Of a stretch of DNA of 64,000 nucleotides, positions 46,598 to 56,043 are shown one piece after another. Origin of the DNA: Angomonas deanei (taxonomy: Eukaryota > Euglenozoa > Kinetoplastea > Trypanosomatida > Trypanosomatidae); the NCBI GenBank assembly GCA_903995115.1, contig LR877145.1, positions 434,001 through 498,000 of the forward strand, written 5' to 3'. The translations under genes and the position numbers were made by a program. The notes under the pieces are model-generated. The model saw only the letters and a program-made list of their open reading frames with translations. It had not been told where the DNA came from and ran no database searches. The number at the start of each line of letters is the position of its first letter. The first letter of the stretch is position 1.

Positions 46598-47273
46598 TTA
46601 GGTGCTGCGTCGACTCCTTCTGGATGTTGTAGTCCGCGAGCGCTCCCTCGCCCAGCTGCTTGCCAGCGAAACTAAGGCGCTGCAAGTGAGGCGGGATGCC
46701 CCTCGATCTGGGTCTTCGCCTTCGCGTTCTCCTCAGCCTCAAGAGCAACCGTCTTGCTGATCAGCGTCTTCACAAAACTGTGCACCCCCACTCACCCGGG
46801 GCACGAGGTGCAGCGTCGACTCCTTCTGGATGTTGTGGTCCGCAAGCAGCTGGAGGAGGGACGAACGCTCGCCAGCGAAAATAAGCCGCTGCAAGTGAGG
46901 CGAAACGCCCTCCCTCCTCTGGACCTCCGCCTTCACGTTCTCGATCGTGTCGCTCGCCTCCACCTCGAGGGCAATCGTCTTGCCGGTCAGCGTCTTCACG
47001 AAGATCTGCATACCCCCTTCGGCGGTGGGCGCCTTCACAAACACCTACATACCCGTTCACCCGGAGCACGAGGTGCAGCGTCGACTCTTTCTCGACGCCG
47101 TAGTCCGCGAGCGTTCCCTCGCCCAGCTGCTTGCCAGAGAAAATAAGGCGCTGCAAGTGAGGCGGAATGCCCTCCCTCTTCTGGACCTTTTCCATCACGT
47201 TCTCGATCGTGTCGCTCGCCTCCACCTCGAGGACAATCGTCTTGCCGGTTAAAGTCTTCACAAAAATCTGCAT
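46598..47273 (-). pseudogene. polyubiquitin C, diverged ubiquitin-like units
   Basis: It starts with the same [13 protein letters not shown] as A and B (ATG at 47273), then diverges. The first unit is open over 76 codons with [20 protein letters not shown] and [18 protein letters not shown], and ends RVNGY instead of RLRGG. A remnant unit of about 13 codons follows, with a stop at its second codon. Then comes a unit with [21 protein letters not shown] ending PRVSGG, and a last partial unit ([19 protein letters not shown]). All units share PHLQRL where ubiquitin has PDQQRL, so they diverged as a family. The frame changes between units and Gly-Gly ends are altered, so a conjugatable product is unlikely as the sequence stands. 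Confidence 0.8.
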
Positions 47274-48000
47274 GTTCGGTAAAAATGAGTGTTGGTTTTG
47301 GTCGAATGAATGTACTTCTGGGAAGAATAAGACTAGCGTGAGGGAACAAATGAAGAGAGAAAGAAAGGAAGTAGTGTGGGGATCATGTTGGGAAAGTGCG
47401 GCAGCAGCACAACCGGAAGGGGTATGCGGGGAGGTAGCAGGCTGCGGGAAGTGACGCGGCGGAGAGACAGCAGTAGAAGGTCAGACGCGTGTGTTATGTA
47501 GGTAGCTAGGACACGCAGTTCTAAGTCAAGTGCTAACGGGTTCATACAAATGCCTCGATTTTTGACATCATGAAGAGGAGGGCAGGAGGGCCAAGCAGTC
47601 GTTCTCACCCCCGGTGTAGACAAGCGGTTTGCGGAAATGACTTTAGGAGACCGTTTGCTATTAACAAGGGTTGGGCAGCGCGCGGACGAGCGTAGAAGAA
47701 ACGAACAGAACAAGCAGTGGAGAAGAATAAAAAAAGGGGGGGGAAAGCAGAAAGAAGGTTCAGATTTACTATCTAACGTTATTCCTTGATGGATCATCAA
47801 CGCTGAATATTCAGTTTTCCCGAGTTACAAATTAAAGACATTTCTCATCATCGGTGGGGCGCAGTTCGGCACGCACGTACGTACGCGGCACAACAGCAAT
47901 AAGCAGTGGTACAAGTAATCTGGGGTAGCACAGGTGCAGACCTAGTGACGGAGTATATATAACACTGTGTCTGTGTTTTCGCCAACCGCTAATATCATGG
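47274..48000 (-). repeat. ubiquitin upstream block R3
   Basis: The third copy of the block, 727 bp, upstream of the diverged ubiquitin locus C. Despite the divergence of its ubiquitin units, this non-coding block is nearly identical to R1 and R2. It differs in an A/G-run near 47,728-47,743 and a few single bases. Similarity stops at CGCTAATATCATGG. Confidence 0.9.
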
Positions 48001-48273
48001 AGTGAAAAATATGAGGAACGGGATTGCGGAGGCAGTCGGTGTTTAATGAATACCTAAATTGGCTAGGACAAAGGAAAGAGGGATGGTAAAGTGAAAGAAG
48101 AGAACGGATCTACATGGTTGGATAGAAGTATAAAAACAATTAGAAAACAGTCAAAAAAAAAAAAAAAAACGGTGTGAGTCGATTTATTACGGTTAGTATT
48201 ATATTTACCGTCCCGGGTGTCGCGTTGGGAAGCGAGTTGCGGAATAATAAAATGTAAGGACAAATAACGAGTA

Positions 48274-49365
48274 TTAATTAAACATTTTTTGGTACTTCTT
48301 CTTCTGTTCGTCGTTGAACGATTTTCGACCGGTTTCAATGTCTTTCAGGAATTTCGCGTAGTCGGCATCACCACCGCCGTGCTGTTTGAACTCGTCCGCG
48401 GCTTTCTGAGCCTCCCCGTAGTCGCGTAAGACTAAAAGGGCCTGTGTAAGCCGGTAGTACGCCTTTGGGTTGTTTTGGTCCATGTAAATAGCGGAACGAG
48501 CATCACGCGCCGCGGCGTCGCCCTGGCCGGTGTGGGTGAAGCACATACTGCGGTTGAGCAGGGAGCTGACCCGTAACTGCGTTACTTCGGCCTCATTCTG
48601 TAGCAAGTCACGCCTGCCCTCGGTGAGTTCTACGGCGGTGGAATATGCCTGTATGGCTGCTAAGTAATCCTTTTGGGCAACAAAGGCATTCCCGTCATCT
48701 TTGGCGACAAAAGCTTTTTTCACATCCTCTTCGCTTATTTTTTTGCTGTCGGAGTCGCGAAGAAGAGCCGTCTGCTGCATTTGGGCCTTGTCAGTAGTGT
48801 CGTATGACGTGGTGGGAGGCTCTTCGTACAACTTGGAATACACCTCTAAACCGCAATCCACGCGTGACCACTCATCCAGAGCTGGGTCGTCGAGGTTGGA
48901 GAGTAGAAAGGCATCTCCCCGAATATCTCTCTGCGCTATTTTGCATGCACGCGGGTTGAGAGGCAGTCCTTTGAAGGCGCCGCTGTCATCAATGTAAAGG
49001 GAGGTCCCTACAAATTTAGTTTGTCGCATCGGCATCACCACGGGGACAATTTCGAACGAAGTATCATCAAGGTACGACTGAATGATGGCCTTTCGCTGCT
49101 CAGAGTCACCCACCTGATTTTCGCTCTCATCATTGTACTTGGAAGTACCTTTCTTTTTTTGAGCTTCGGCAGTCTTCTCCATTAAATGCCGGGCCATATC
49201 CATTTCCTGATCCGGTGAGAGTAATTGCTGTCGAAAGTGTTTCGCCAGCGCATCTCGCAGTTCGGTGTCATCTTTACCTTCGAAGCGAATTTCTTTAACA
49301 CTCTGTGCTTCGTCTGCTGGAATATAAGTGTAGATGAAAGGTTTCACGCTGGGTTGATGTGCCAT
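48274..49365 (-). CDS. TPR-repeat protein
   Basis: A 363-residue protein. Residues 1-200 form a domain with LNPRACKIAQRDIRGDAFLLSN and PALDEWSRVDCGLEVYSKLY, a pattern I recall from other eukaryotic TPR proteins of unknown role. Residues 215-345 hold about three TPR-like helical pairs (AKDDGNAFVAQKDYLAAIQAYSTAVEL; SLLNRSMCFTHTGQGDAAARDARSAIYMD; KAYYRLTQALLVLRDYGEAQKAADEF). A co-chaperone or scaffold role is typical for such repeats. The start is the ATG at 49365. Confidence 0.88.
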   Translation of the reverse strand: MAHQPSVKPFIYTYIPADEAQSVKEIRFEGKDDTELRDALAKHFRQQLLSPDQEMDMARHLMEKTAEAQKKKGTSKYNDESENQVGDSEQRKAIIQSYLDDTSFEIVPVVMPMRQTKFVGTSLYIDDSGAFKGLPLNPRACKIAQRDIRGDAFLLSNLDDPALDEWSRVDCGLEVYSKLYEEPPTTSYDTTDKAQMQQTALLRDSDSKKISEEDVKKAFVAKDDGNAFVAQKDYLAAIQAYSTAVELTEGRRDLLQNEAEVTQLRVSSLLNRSMCFTHTGQGDAAARDARSAIYMDQNNPKAYYRLTQALLVLRDYGEAQKAADEFKQHGGGDADYAKFLKDIETGRKSFNDEQKKKYQKMFN

Positions 49366-49608
49366 TTTCCGAAAGTCTAGTGTGGTGTTCTTCGAAGCAG
49401 TGTGAATTTAGAAAGAAGAGGGAATTATTTTACCAGTGTGTCGACGGAATTTTCAGGCAGAAATCAATTTACTTGCTGAATAGCAATGTACTCACCGAAC
49501 GAAAAGTCTAATACACAAAAATCTATGAAAATATGTATAAATGTATAGAAACAACCCCCTTTTCCGACACCCCGTGCTACAGCGGAAATGAGAAACGTTG
49601 TCCGTTAC

Positions 49609-51912
49609 TCAAAAGCGCTCTACAGACGCTTCCACTATTGATTTCGCAAGTTGAGCCTCGTCTGATGTCTCCATTTCCACAGCGACTACAAGTTTTCCAC
49701 TGCACAGCAAAACAAAACAGGCCTGTTCGTTAGTGACTTTAGAGCGATGAATGTACTCCGATTGGTATGCCTGCTCACCAGTCAGTACTTCCAGGAAATC
49801 GTCATGAAAGATGCAAACGGTAACATTTTCCTTCTCCGAAAAAGAAGAAGGTAGGAGTGACTTCACGGAGGATGAAGATTTTTTTAACTTTCGCAACGTA
49901 ACCGTCGCAATACAGTTTTTCTCCCCACTGCTTCCCCCACTCCGGTCTATGATGAGAAGACGCTCGCTAACGGCCTTCTTCGAAGTGCGGTGTTTTTTCA
50001 CTAGAAAAGAAGCGGTTTTCGGGATCACCTCCGCGGGCTGCCGCATCACATCTTCCTCTCTTCTGGGCAACGTGGGTGCCCGAGGTCTTTGTGAGGCCGG
50101 CGATGAACCGCCGTCGGACACCGGTGTGTCTTCCACCCACAGGGTGGATGGCAGCGACGGGGGGGCCGCCGGTGGTGTGTTCTTTTCCTCCTGGTCGTAT
50201 TCGTCTCGCGTAGTCTCGTTAATCGGACGGGGCAGGCGATCCTCTGACCGGTCTACGCAGCTCGCCTCGTGGGCCCTTCTACTTTCTTTTTGTGGGGTTA
50301 ACTTGTTCGCGGGGAGACTTTCACTGGATCGGTTGGTGATGTTTCCAAGCACGGAGGAAGGGGAGCTATTGACTAGCTGGAATCTGTCGCGGCTCCCTTG
50401 ACGAGCGGCTCGCGGAGGCTCCGACAAACTCCTGACGTCAGTGTCACTTTTAGGTCCAGTTGAGTGGAGCGAGAGGTAGCTACGGTTGATGTTTCTCACG
50501 GAGTTGAGGGGCCCGGCGGGTTTCTGGTCGAATAAAAAATGCTTCCCGAAACGCGTATCGCCCGGGGCCCGCGACGAAAAAGATCTTGAACTAGTCCGGA
50601 AGGTCGAATCCGATGTTGTTGGCTCCCCCACAGAGTTATAGTGGTTGCTGTTGTTGACGTTGGACCGGTCAAAATTGCGCCATGTGCTGACAAAAAACGA
50701 ACTCCCCTGTGTGTGCGCTTCCCTTGCCGAGTTATTGATCGACTGTGCCTCACCACCACGAGACGGAGAACGAGAAATGCCATTACTGCTGGCGTGCGAA
50801 GTCGCCCTGATGCTACTATCATTCTTGCTGCGGGTGGCGTTAGAGGCCGAACGCCGCAAGTCGTCCCGGGTTATGGAAAGTAAGCTGCAGGCTTTTTTGA
50901 TAAGGTCAGTTTCCTCGTCATAGATGGACAAAAGGCTCACGGCCACAACATCACTCCGGGGAGGAGAGTTGACAAACTCCTCTTCTCCCTCCGATATAGT
51001 GATCTCGACCACCTCGGACGGGTCATTCGGATCGGTTTCATAATCTTCCTCGGGGGCCACAATGATGCTCTGCACAGGGCGCAGCGGTGAATCGTCCTCC
51101 CGGGGTACCGTCTTTTCCCGCGAAGGTGGTGAGCCTAGCAGTTGCGTTGAGTCTGCTTTCACAGGTGGCGATCCGAAACTTTTAGACGTGTTCACACTAC
51201 TTCCAGCGTCAGAAGTGGAGGAGAGTTCTACGTCAACGTTTATATCCGCGTACACCTCGGGAACGGCTTCCTCCTCTGGCGCCGAAACGACGTCGCCTAG
51301 TTTTTTGGTTGGGCTAGTGTTCGGGAGGTTTGCATACTTTAGCACCACACTGGCGATACGATGGCTATTGGAATCGTCCACACAACCAGTGAACCGCAAT
51401 CCCAGATAGAGAGGTATGTCTGCCGGCACACTCGGGTCCGTACGGGAAGTCGACCGCGATTGGATAAAAATGCTTGTTATATTGTAAAGAGTCCTCACCG
51501 GTAGCTGTAGGGTGTACTTATTGCCATCCTCTTCGGCCGATTCCTCCATATTCCACTCTTTTAAAATGATCTCTCGGGTGGAAAGTTCATCTAGTCGTTG
51601 GCCCCCGACAGCCAGGCTCACAACGCAAGTGGTGGGGAAGCACTGACCGGGGAAAGCGGGCTCCACGACCACGTTGAGGAGGACTAAGGATTGGGAATGA
51701 AAAAGATCGCTGGACAGCTGCCGCAGTTGACACAGTGCTACGGTGTCTTGAGCATTGGCCGATGGATTCAGCCAGTACACTAAGGAGTCCTCTCCAGAGG
51801 GAGAACCTCGGTGGGTTGGGGTTATGCGGTGTTTATCCGAAGGGGAAAATGCCGTTTGCCCACCTACGCAGTTGGTTCGTAGCACTTTTTCTATTGCATC
51901 TATTTCATACAT
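49609..51912 (-). CDS. large, mostly disordered protein of unknown function
   Basis: A 767-residue protein. Residues 40-190 look beta-rich (SLVLLNVVVEPAFPGQCFPTTCVVSLAVGG) and could be a C2- or arrestin-like domain. Residues 190-640 are Ser/Asn/Arg/Asp-rich and probably unstructured and phosphorylated. The last 110 residues return to strands and a helix (LLIIDRSGG, CIATVTLRKLK, CFVLLCSGKLVVAVEME), resembling a PH-like module. The start is the ATG at 51912 (MYEIDAIEKVL); the upstream frame is low complexity. No family is recognised. Confidence 0.82.
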   Translation of the reverse strand: MYEIDAIEKVLRTNCVGGQTAFSPSDKHRITPTHRGSPSGEDSLVYWLNPSANAQDTVALCQLRQLSSDLFHSQSLVLLNVVVEPAFPGQCFPTTCVVSLAVGGQRLDELSTREIILKEWNMEESAEEDGNKYTLQLPVRTLYNITSIFIQSRSTSRTDPSVPADIPLYLGLRFTGCVDDSNSHRIASVVLKYANLPNTSPTKKLGDVVSAPEEEAVPEVYADINVDVELSSTSDAGSSVNTSKSFGSPPVKADSTQLLGSPPSREKTVPREDDSPLRPVQSIIVAPEEDYETDPNDPSEVVEITISEGEEEFVNSPPRSDVVAVSLLSIYDEETDLIKKACSLLSITRDDLRRSASNATRSKNDSSIRATSHASSNGISRSPSRGGEAQSINNSAREAHTQGSSFFVSTWRNFDRSNVNNSNHYNSVGEPTTSDSTFRTSSRSFSSRAPGDTRFGKHFLFDQKPAGPLNSVRNINRSYLSLHSTGPKSDTDVRSLSEPPRAARQGSRDRFQLVNSSPSSVLGNITNRSSESLPANKLTPQKESRRAHEASCVDRSEDRLPRPINETTRDEYDQEEKNTPPAAPPSLPSTLWVEDTPVSDGGSSPASQRPRAPTLPRREEDVMRQPAEVIPKTASFLVKKHRTSKKAVSERLLIIDRSGGSSGEKNCIATVTLRKLKKSSSSVKSLLPSSFSEKENVTVCIFHDDFLEVLTGEQAYQSEYIHRSKVTNEQACFVLLCSGKLVVAVEMETSDEAQLAKSIVEASVERF

Positions 51913-52153
51913 GTAAAAAACAAAAAAGCGATTGTGTTTATGGTAATTCTCTAAAGGCAAAATATCTTTTTTTTTTTTTTTATGTGTTTGCCACGGTCGT
52001 CTATAAAATGGTTTGTGGGGTAAAAGAAACGGAATTAGGATGCGCACACACAGAATAACAGACAGACGAAAAATGGAAGTAACGTTTCACGGGGGTATGT
52101 AACAACGTAATTTAAATATATATATATATATGTGTGTTCAATGTTGTTAAGAC

Positions 52154-53788
52154 TTAATTTGCGCTAGATTTCTTCGCGGTGGATGACATTTTATAGGATG
52201 ATCCACGGTGGGCAAACGATGTCCCAATGAATGGCAGCGGTGCCGCTTCATCTACCAACTTTTCTATGCTTTGTGTACGCTCCCATTCCCACCGCTTTTT
52301 TAAGCGATACCACACAAAGCCAGCGTTTTCAATGTTATAATCGGCAAACATTGCGCTCACGTTATACTCCCTACGTTGCAAAAAGCCCAAGTAGTAATTG
52401 GGATACATGCACTCCATCACTATGGGCCACGCCTTGGGTGAGACATGCGGTGCTATCTTCTGGGCGTGGAGCATCTCGTCCTTTGCGATCGACATCACCT
52501 CGTGAAGGAGATAGCGTACCGCCGGATCCCGCGATGCCAGCGAAATATTCTTGAGCAGGGCCAAATTCACGTGGTGATCGGCGCACAGATCCGAGGGAAG
52601 CATGGTGAATCCAATCTGTGCGTACTTCTTCCAAAACATGACGCAATGATTCGTCAGTCCTATTGCACGGCCAATATGAAGCATGATATGCTCCGCACTT
52701 TCATCCTTCACATGGGTAACCTCTAATAGAGAGTTGAAAAAGTAACCGTAAAACTTGTCAAAATGGTCAAACAACTGCTTCACGTTACCCGGCTGCTGTA
52801 TCACTTTGAGACGTGCGTCGGTGAACCCCCGCACAAACGCTTTCGTCATGTGGGGATTGTGGGATACCGCGGATGCAAAAGGAAGCAGCACGGGATGGGA
52901 GTCCATAAACTGCCCCTTCACCATCTGTTTCTTCTCCATAATACTGTTAATGGACTCTTTCCAAAACAGAACCTTCATGCCCGCACCGGTCGTCTTGGTC
53001 CCTCTCTGTGCGTGAACCTCCAGCATTGTCCAGCGTGCCTTGTTGAGCGACATGGCCAGGTTGCACATGGCATAGTAATCCCTTCGCATTTTCTCATCTG
53101 GGTAGGCCAACTCACCGAGACGATAGTGTAGCAAGTCGTGATCCTTCATCTCTTCCTCGAGACGAATGTAGTCGGCCTCTGTACTGTCCAGGACAACACC
53201 CTCCTCCGTTTCCTGTTGTGCCTTTGCTTTTGAAATGCGATCCCACATCTCCTCTTTGGATAGTTCCTGCTGCGGTACAGACTTGTAATAGTTGGACGCC
53301 TCCTCCGCGCGCGCCCCGCTCATGGGCGGCGGGGTGTCACTCTTCTCGGAGGACTGTCTGCTAATGGGCGTGGCTTTAGGGGCGACAGGGCGTTTTGGTA
53401 AGGAAGAAGTGGAGCTCGGAGACACAGGTTGTCGTTTGGGCATCGGTGGGCTGTCCGGGCGGCGTGGCGACGGCAACTTTCCTGTCATAGCAGCAGAAAG
53501 CATCTCGTCAGACTTCGCCGCTTGGGCTGCCGCGGCGCTATTTGGCATGTCACATGGTAGGGTACCCTGGCCTTTAATATCCACCTTTTTCTCACTTTCA
53601 GGCTTCATAAATGCAGAGACAGATCCACCGTAGTTGCCGAAGCCATCGAGGCCCCCGCTGATGCCTTCGTCTTTAGGGATGCGGAGCGGTTGAGGCTTAC
53701 CGCTGCTTGACTTATTCGAAGACGAGCGCGACGATGCGCACAAAACGCATTTTATAATAAAACCAGATGATGAAAACCTTTTCATCAT
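52154..53788 (-). CDS. NDUFAF6: NDUFAF6-like squalene/phytoene-synthase-family protein
   Basis: A 544-residue protein. A basic presequence (MMKRFSSSGFIIKCVLCASSR) and a disordered stretch to about residue 165 precede the fold. From about residue 215 the isoprenoid-synthase-like fold appears: YYAMCNLAMSLNKARWTMLEVHAQR, WKESINSIMEKK, HPVLLPFASAVSHNP, FDHFDKFYGYFFNSLLEVTHVKDESAEHIMLHIGRAIGLTNHCVMF. The Asp-rich catalytic motifs of true synthases are missing, as in NDUFAF6, a complex I assembly factor. Family proteins are about 330 residues; the long N-terminal extension is unusual. The start is the first of two ATGs, at 53788. Confidence 0.85.
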   Translation of the reverse strand: MMKRFSSSGFIIKCVLCASSRSSSNKSSSGKPQPLRIPKDEGISGGLDGFGNYGGSVSAFMKPESEKKVDIKGQGTLPCDMPNSAAAAQAAKSDEMLSAAMTGKLPSPRRPDSPPMPKRQPVSPSSTSSLPKRPVAPKATPISRQSSEKSDTPPPMSGARAEEASNYYKSVPQQELSKEEMWDRISKAKAQQETEEGVVLDSTEADYIRLEEEMKDHDLLHYRLGELAYPDEKMRRDYYAMCNLAMSLNKARWTMLEVHAQRGTKTTGAGMKVLFWKESINSIMEKKQMVKGQFMDSHPVLLPFASAVSHNPHMTKAFVRGFTDARLKVIQQPGNVKQLFDHFDKFYGYFFNSLLEVTHVKDESAEHIMLHIGRAIGLTNHCVMFWKKYAQIGFTMLPSDLCADHHVNLALLKNISLASRDPAVRYLLHEVMSIAKDEMLHAQKIAPHVSPKAWPIVMECMYPNYYLGFLQRREYNVSAMFADYNIENAGFVWYRLKKRWEWERTQSIEKLVDEAAPLPFIGTSFAHRGSSYKMSSTAKKSSAN

Positions 53789-54036
53789 CCTATTTTCTAT
53801 TTTTCATTACACAAAGAAAAAAAAAATGGTGAGAGTAAAGAATTTACTACAAGTGGAGATCGGAAGCCGACAACGGTGAGCCGTGCGCTCCGTTTAGAAA
53901 TACAGACGTATTTGCTTTTGAATTAATCTGGCTTAATCCCAGTTATGTTGTACGAAAAACGAAGCACAAAAAGACTTTCTCTCCAGAAAAAAAAAATGGT
54001 AGTTACGCCATTTCCTTCTCTCTTCTGGGCACATTA

Positions 54037-55779
54037 TTATTTCATTAGAGCACTGACTACAACGTCCGGTTCGATGACTTTTAAATCCTGATAGGTCTGG
54101 CCTACTCCTACAAAGACGATGGGTTGACCAAGCTCGTACACCATGGATAGCGCAGCTCCCACCTTATCGTCAATGGTGTCGAACTTTGTCAGCACAATGC
54201 CATCCACTCCGCGGCAGTGGGACCCGACTGGTGCAAAATCGACAAGGCACTGATTGAATCGACGCAGCTGATCTACACCAGTGTTGCCTACTAGCGCCTC
54301 TCCTACGAAAAGAGTCAAATCGGGTTGATTGTCGTTTATCAGTTTGGCCAGAGCACGCATGCGGGATTCGTGGTCTTGCATACGGCCAGCCGTGTCGATC
54401 ATGACGACATCAATATGCTGGCGTGCCGCCTGACTAATGGCCGCGGCGGCGACGGCGGAGGGATCAGACCCATACCCCATCTGAAACACGGGAACGTCCA
54501 GGCAGCGCCCGTGCACCTCCAACTGCTCCACCGCACCGTGACGGAACGTATCCCCGGCAGCGATGAGAATGCTAAAGTTATTCTGCTGGAGCCAATACGC
54601 AATTTTTGCCAGTGTCGTAGACTTACCAACTCCGTTTACGCCGCACAAGACGATGGAGTACGGACGGCGCTTTTGTTTCGCTGTTGAAACATCCCGAAGA
54701 ATATTCACCTCGTGCTTTGGTTGCATAATACGTTTTAACGAAGTTATCATCGCACTTTCAACTGTTTTGTGGAGAGAGTCAAATGTGCCCAACTTCTTCC
54801 CCGCCAATGAAGCCTCCACAGATTTGCACACATGTTCTGCCACCTCAACCGCAACATTCTTGCCGATTAACTTTTCACGCAAACTAGGAATGACGTTCTT
54901 CAAATCTTGCTCATCCACTTCCCGGTTTCCGACATAGGAGCGCAGCCAATTCGCTAAGCGTCCGCGTGGTTGTTCCCATTCCTTCTCCTCCACCGGGGCA
55001 ATCGCGCCATTGGGGAGGCGCTTGATGTACGTTTGTCGCTGGATGGCAACCTGCTTCTCCAACTCTTCCTCCGTTGGCTTTTCCTTGGTTTGTTGGGCCA
55101 CGGCGGGGTCGTTGTACTTTTCTTCCCACTTGACTGGCTTTTTCTTCCGTTGTTTATCCTGCGCTGCGGGTTTGCCCTCCTGGGCTGGGGTCTTCCCTTG
55201 CGAAACAGTGGTGCTTGCCTTCCCTCTTCCACCAATACGCTTGCCGCTTTTGGTGACAATGACGTCCCCCGACCGTTGCGCCGCCTCCCCTGATTTACCC
55301 CAGTTCTCCTCTTCCTCTTCGCCGTCTTCCACCTCTTCCTCGTGCGTGGACTCATTTTCGGATTCATCCGAGACGGCGGTCACTTTTCCACCGGTGGCCT
55401 CCTTTTCGCTAGCTTCAAACTTGCTTAGCAACTGGTTGAACGTCTTTGCAAAGTCAAATGGCGTGCCAAAAATATTGTTATTTGCGAGTTTGTTCTCAAA
55501 TTGTGCGGCAAACTCCAGGGCGACCTCTCTCAAAAACACATCCATATACTGGGGCACCACAAACTTTGGATAGACGGACACAACAAAAAAATTGCTCTCG
55601 TTTTTTAGGCACCACTTTACCTTGTAGTCCCCCACGACGTGTTCTTTTGTCCCTGCGCGGTCCTCGAGTAGCACGTCCTTTATCGCAGAATTTATAATTC
55701 CCTTGCGGCCGGTTTCGTGATTGGTGTGCTGAAAAAGGACCACACCTCCACTGCTGATTATAGAAACTGTATCGATCAT
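54037..55779 (-). CDS. SRPRA: signal recognition particle receptor alpha subunit
   Basis: A 580-residue protein. The N-terminal longin-like SRX domain (MIDTVSIISSGGVVLFQH) binds SRbeta. A charged linker covers about 140-260, then come the NG domains: helical N domain, P-loop CGVNGVGKSTTLAKIA near residue 380, DTAGRMQDHE near 457, VLTKFDTIDDKVGAAL near 530, and the closing GQTYQDLKVIEPD. It docks SRP-ribosome complexes at the ER membrane. The start is the ATG at 55779; a GTG one codon upstream is not used. The length is close to other protist SRalpha proteins. Confidence 0.96.
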   Translation of the reverse strand: MIDTVSIISSGGVVLFQHTNHETGRKGIINSAIKDVLLEDRAGTKEHVVGDYKVKWCLKNESNFFVVSVYPKFVVPQYMDVFLREVALEFAAQFENKLANNNIFGTPFDFAKTFNQLLSKFEASEKEATGGKVTAVSDESENESTHEEEVEDGEEEEENWGKSGEAAQRSGDVIVTKSGKRIGGRGKASTTVSQGKTPAQEGKPAAQDKQRKKKPVKWEEKYNDPAVAQQTKEKPTEEELEKQVAIQRQTYIKRLPNGAIAPVEEKEWEQPRGRLANWLRSYVGNREVDEQDLKNVIPSLREKLIGKNVAVEVAEHVCKSVEASLAGKKLGTFDSLHKTVESAMITSLKRIMQPKHEVNILRDVSTAKQKRRPYSIVLCGVNGVGKSTTLAKIAYWLQQNNFSILIAAGDTFRHGAVEQLEVHGRCLDVPVFQMGYGSDPSAVAAAAISQAARQHIDVVMIDTAGRMQDHESRMRALAKLINDNQPDLTLFVGEALVGNTGVDQLRRFNQCLVDFAPVGSHCRGVDGIVLTKFDTIDDKVGAALSMVYELGQPIVFVGVGQTYQDLKVIEPDVVVSALMK

Positions 55780-56043
55780 CACTTGTTCTGTTGAGATGAA
55801 TGAACAAAAGAAAAGAAAAAAAAGGTGGATTGGGGAAGGTAGAAAAATAGAATGTAGGGTAGGATATAATGTAGGGACAACATCTGATACAAGTAATATT
55901 CAAAAGGAGGGAGAGGTCGTTTCTTTCCAAGTAGCGTTTACATATGTAAGATAGATACAATATTAATAAACATAAAATAAAAAAATGAGTGGGGCTCCGT
56001 TAATACTGTTCATCCGCGAAGAGAACACACACACGCACACACT

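Noticed and set aside
47333-47800. A 155-codon open frame inside R3, with shorter pieces in R1 and R2
   Set aside because: In R1 and R2 the same sequence does not keep this frame open over its whole length, and the peptide is Pro/Ser/Leu-rich without a domain. It is treated as non-coding.
48063-48338. A 91-codon frame overlapping the end of the TPR gene
   Set aside because: It overlaps the TPR coding region in another phase and ends in a poly-Phe stretch from the T-run. It is a shadow.
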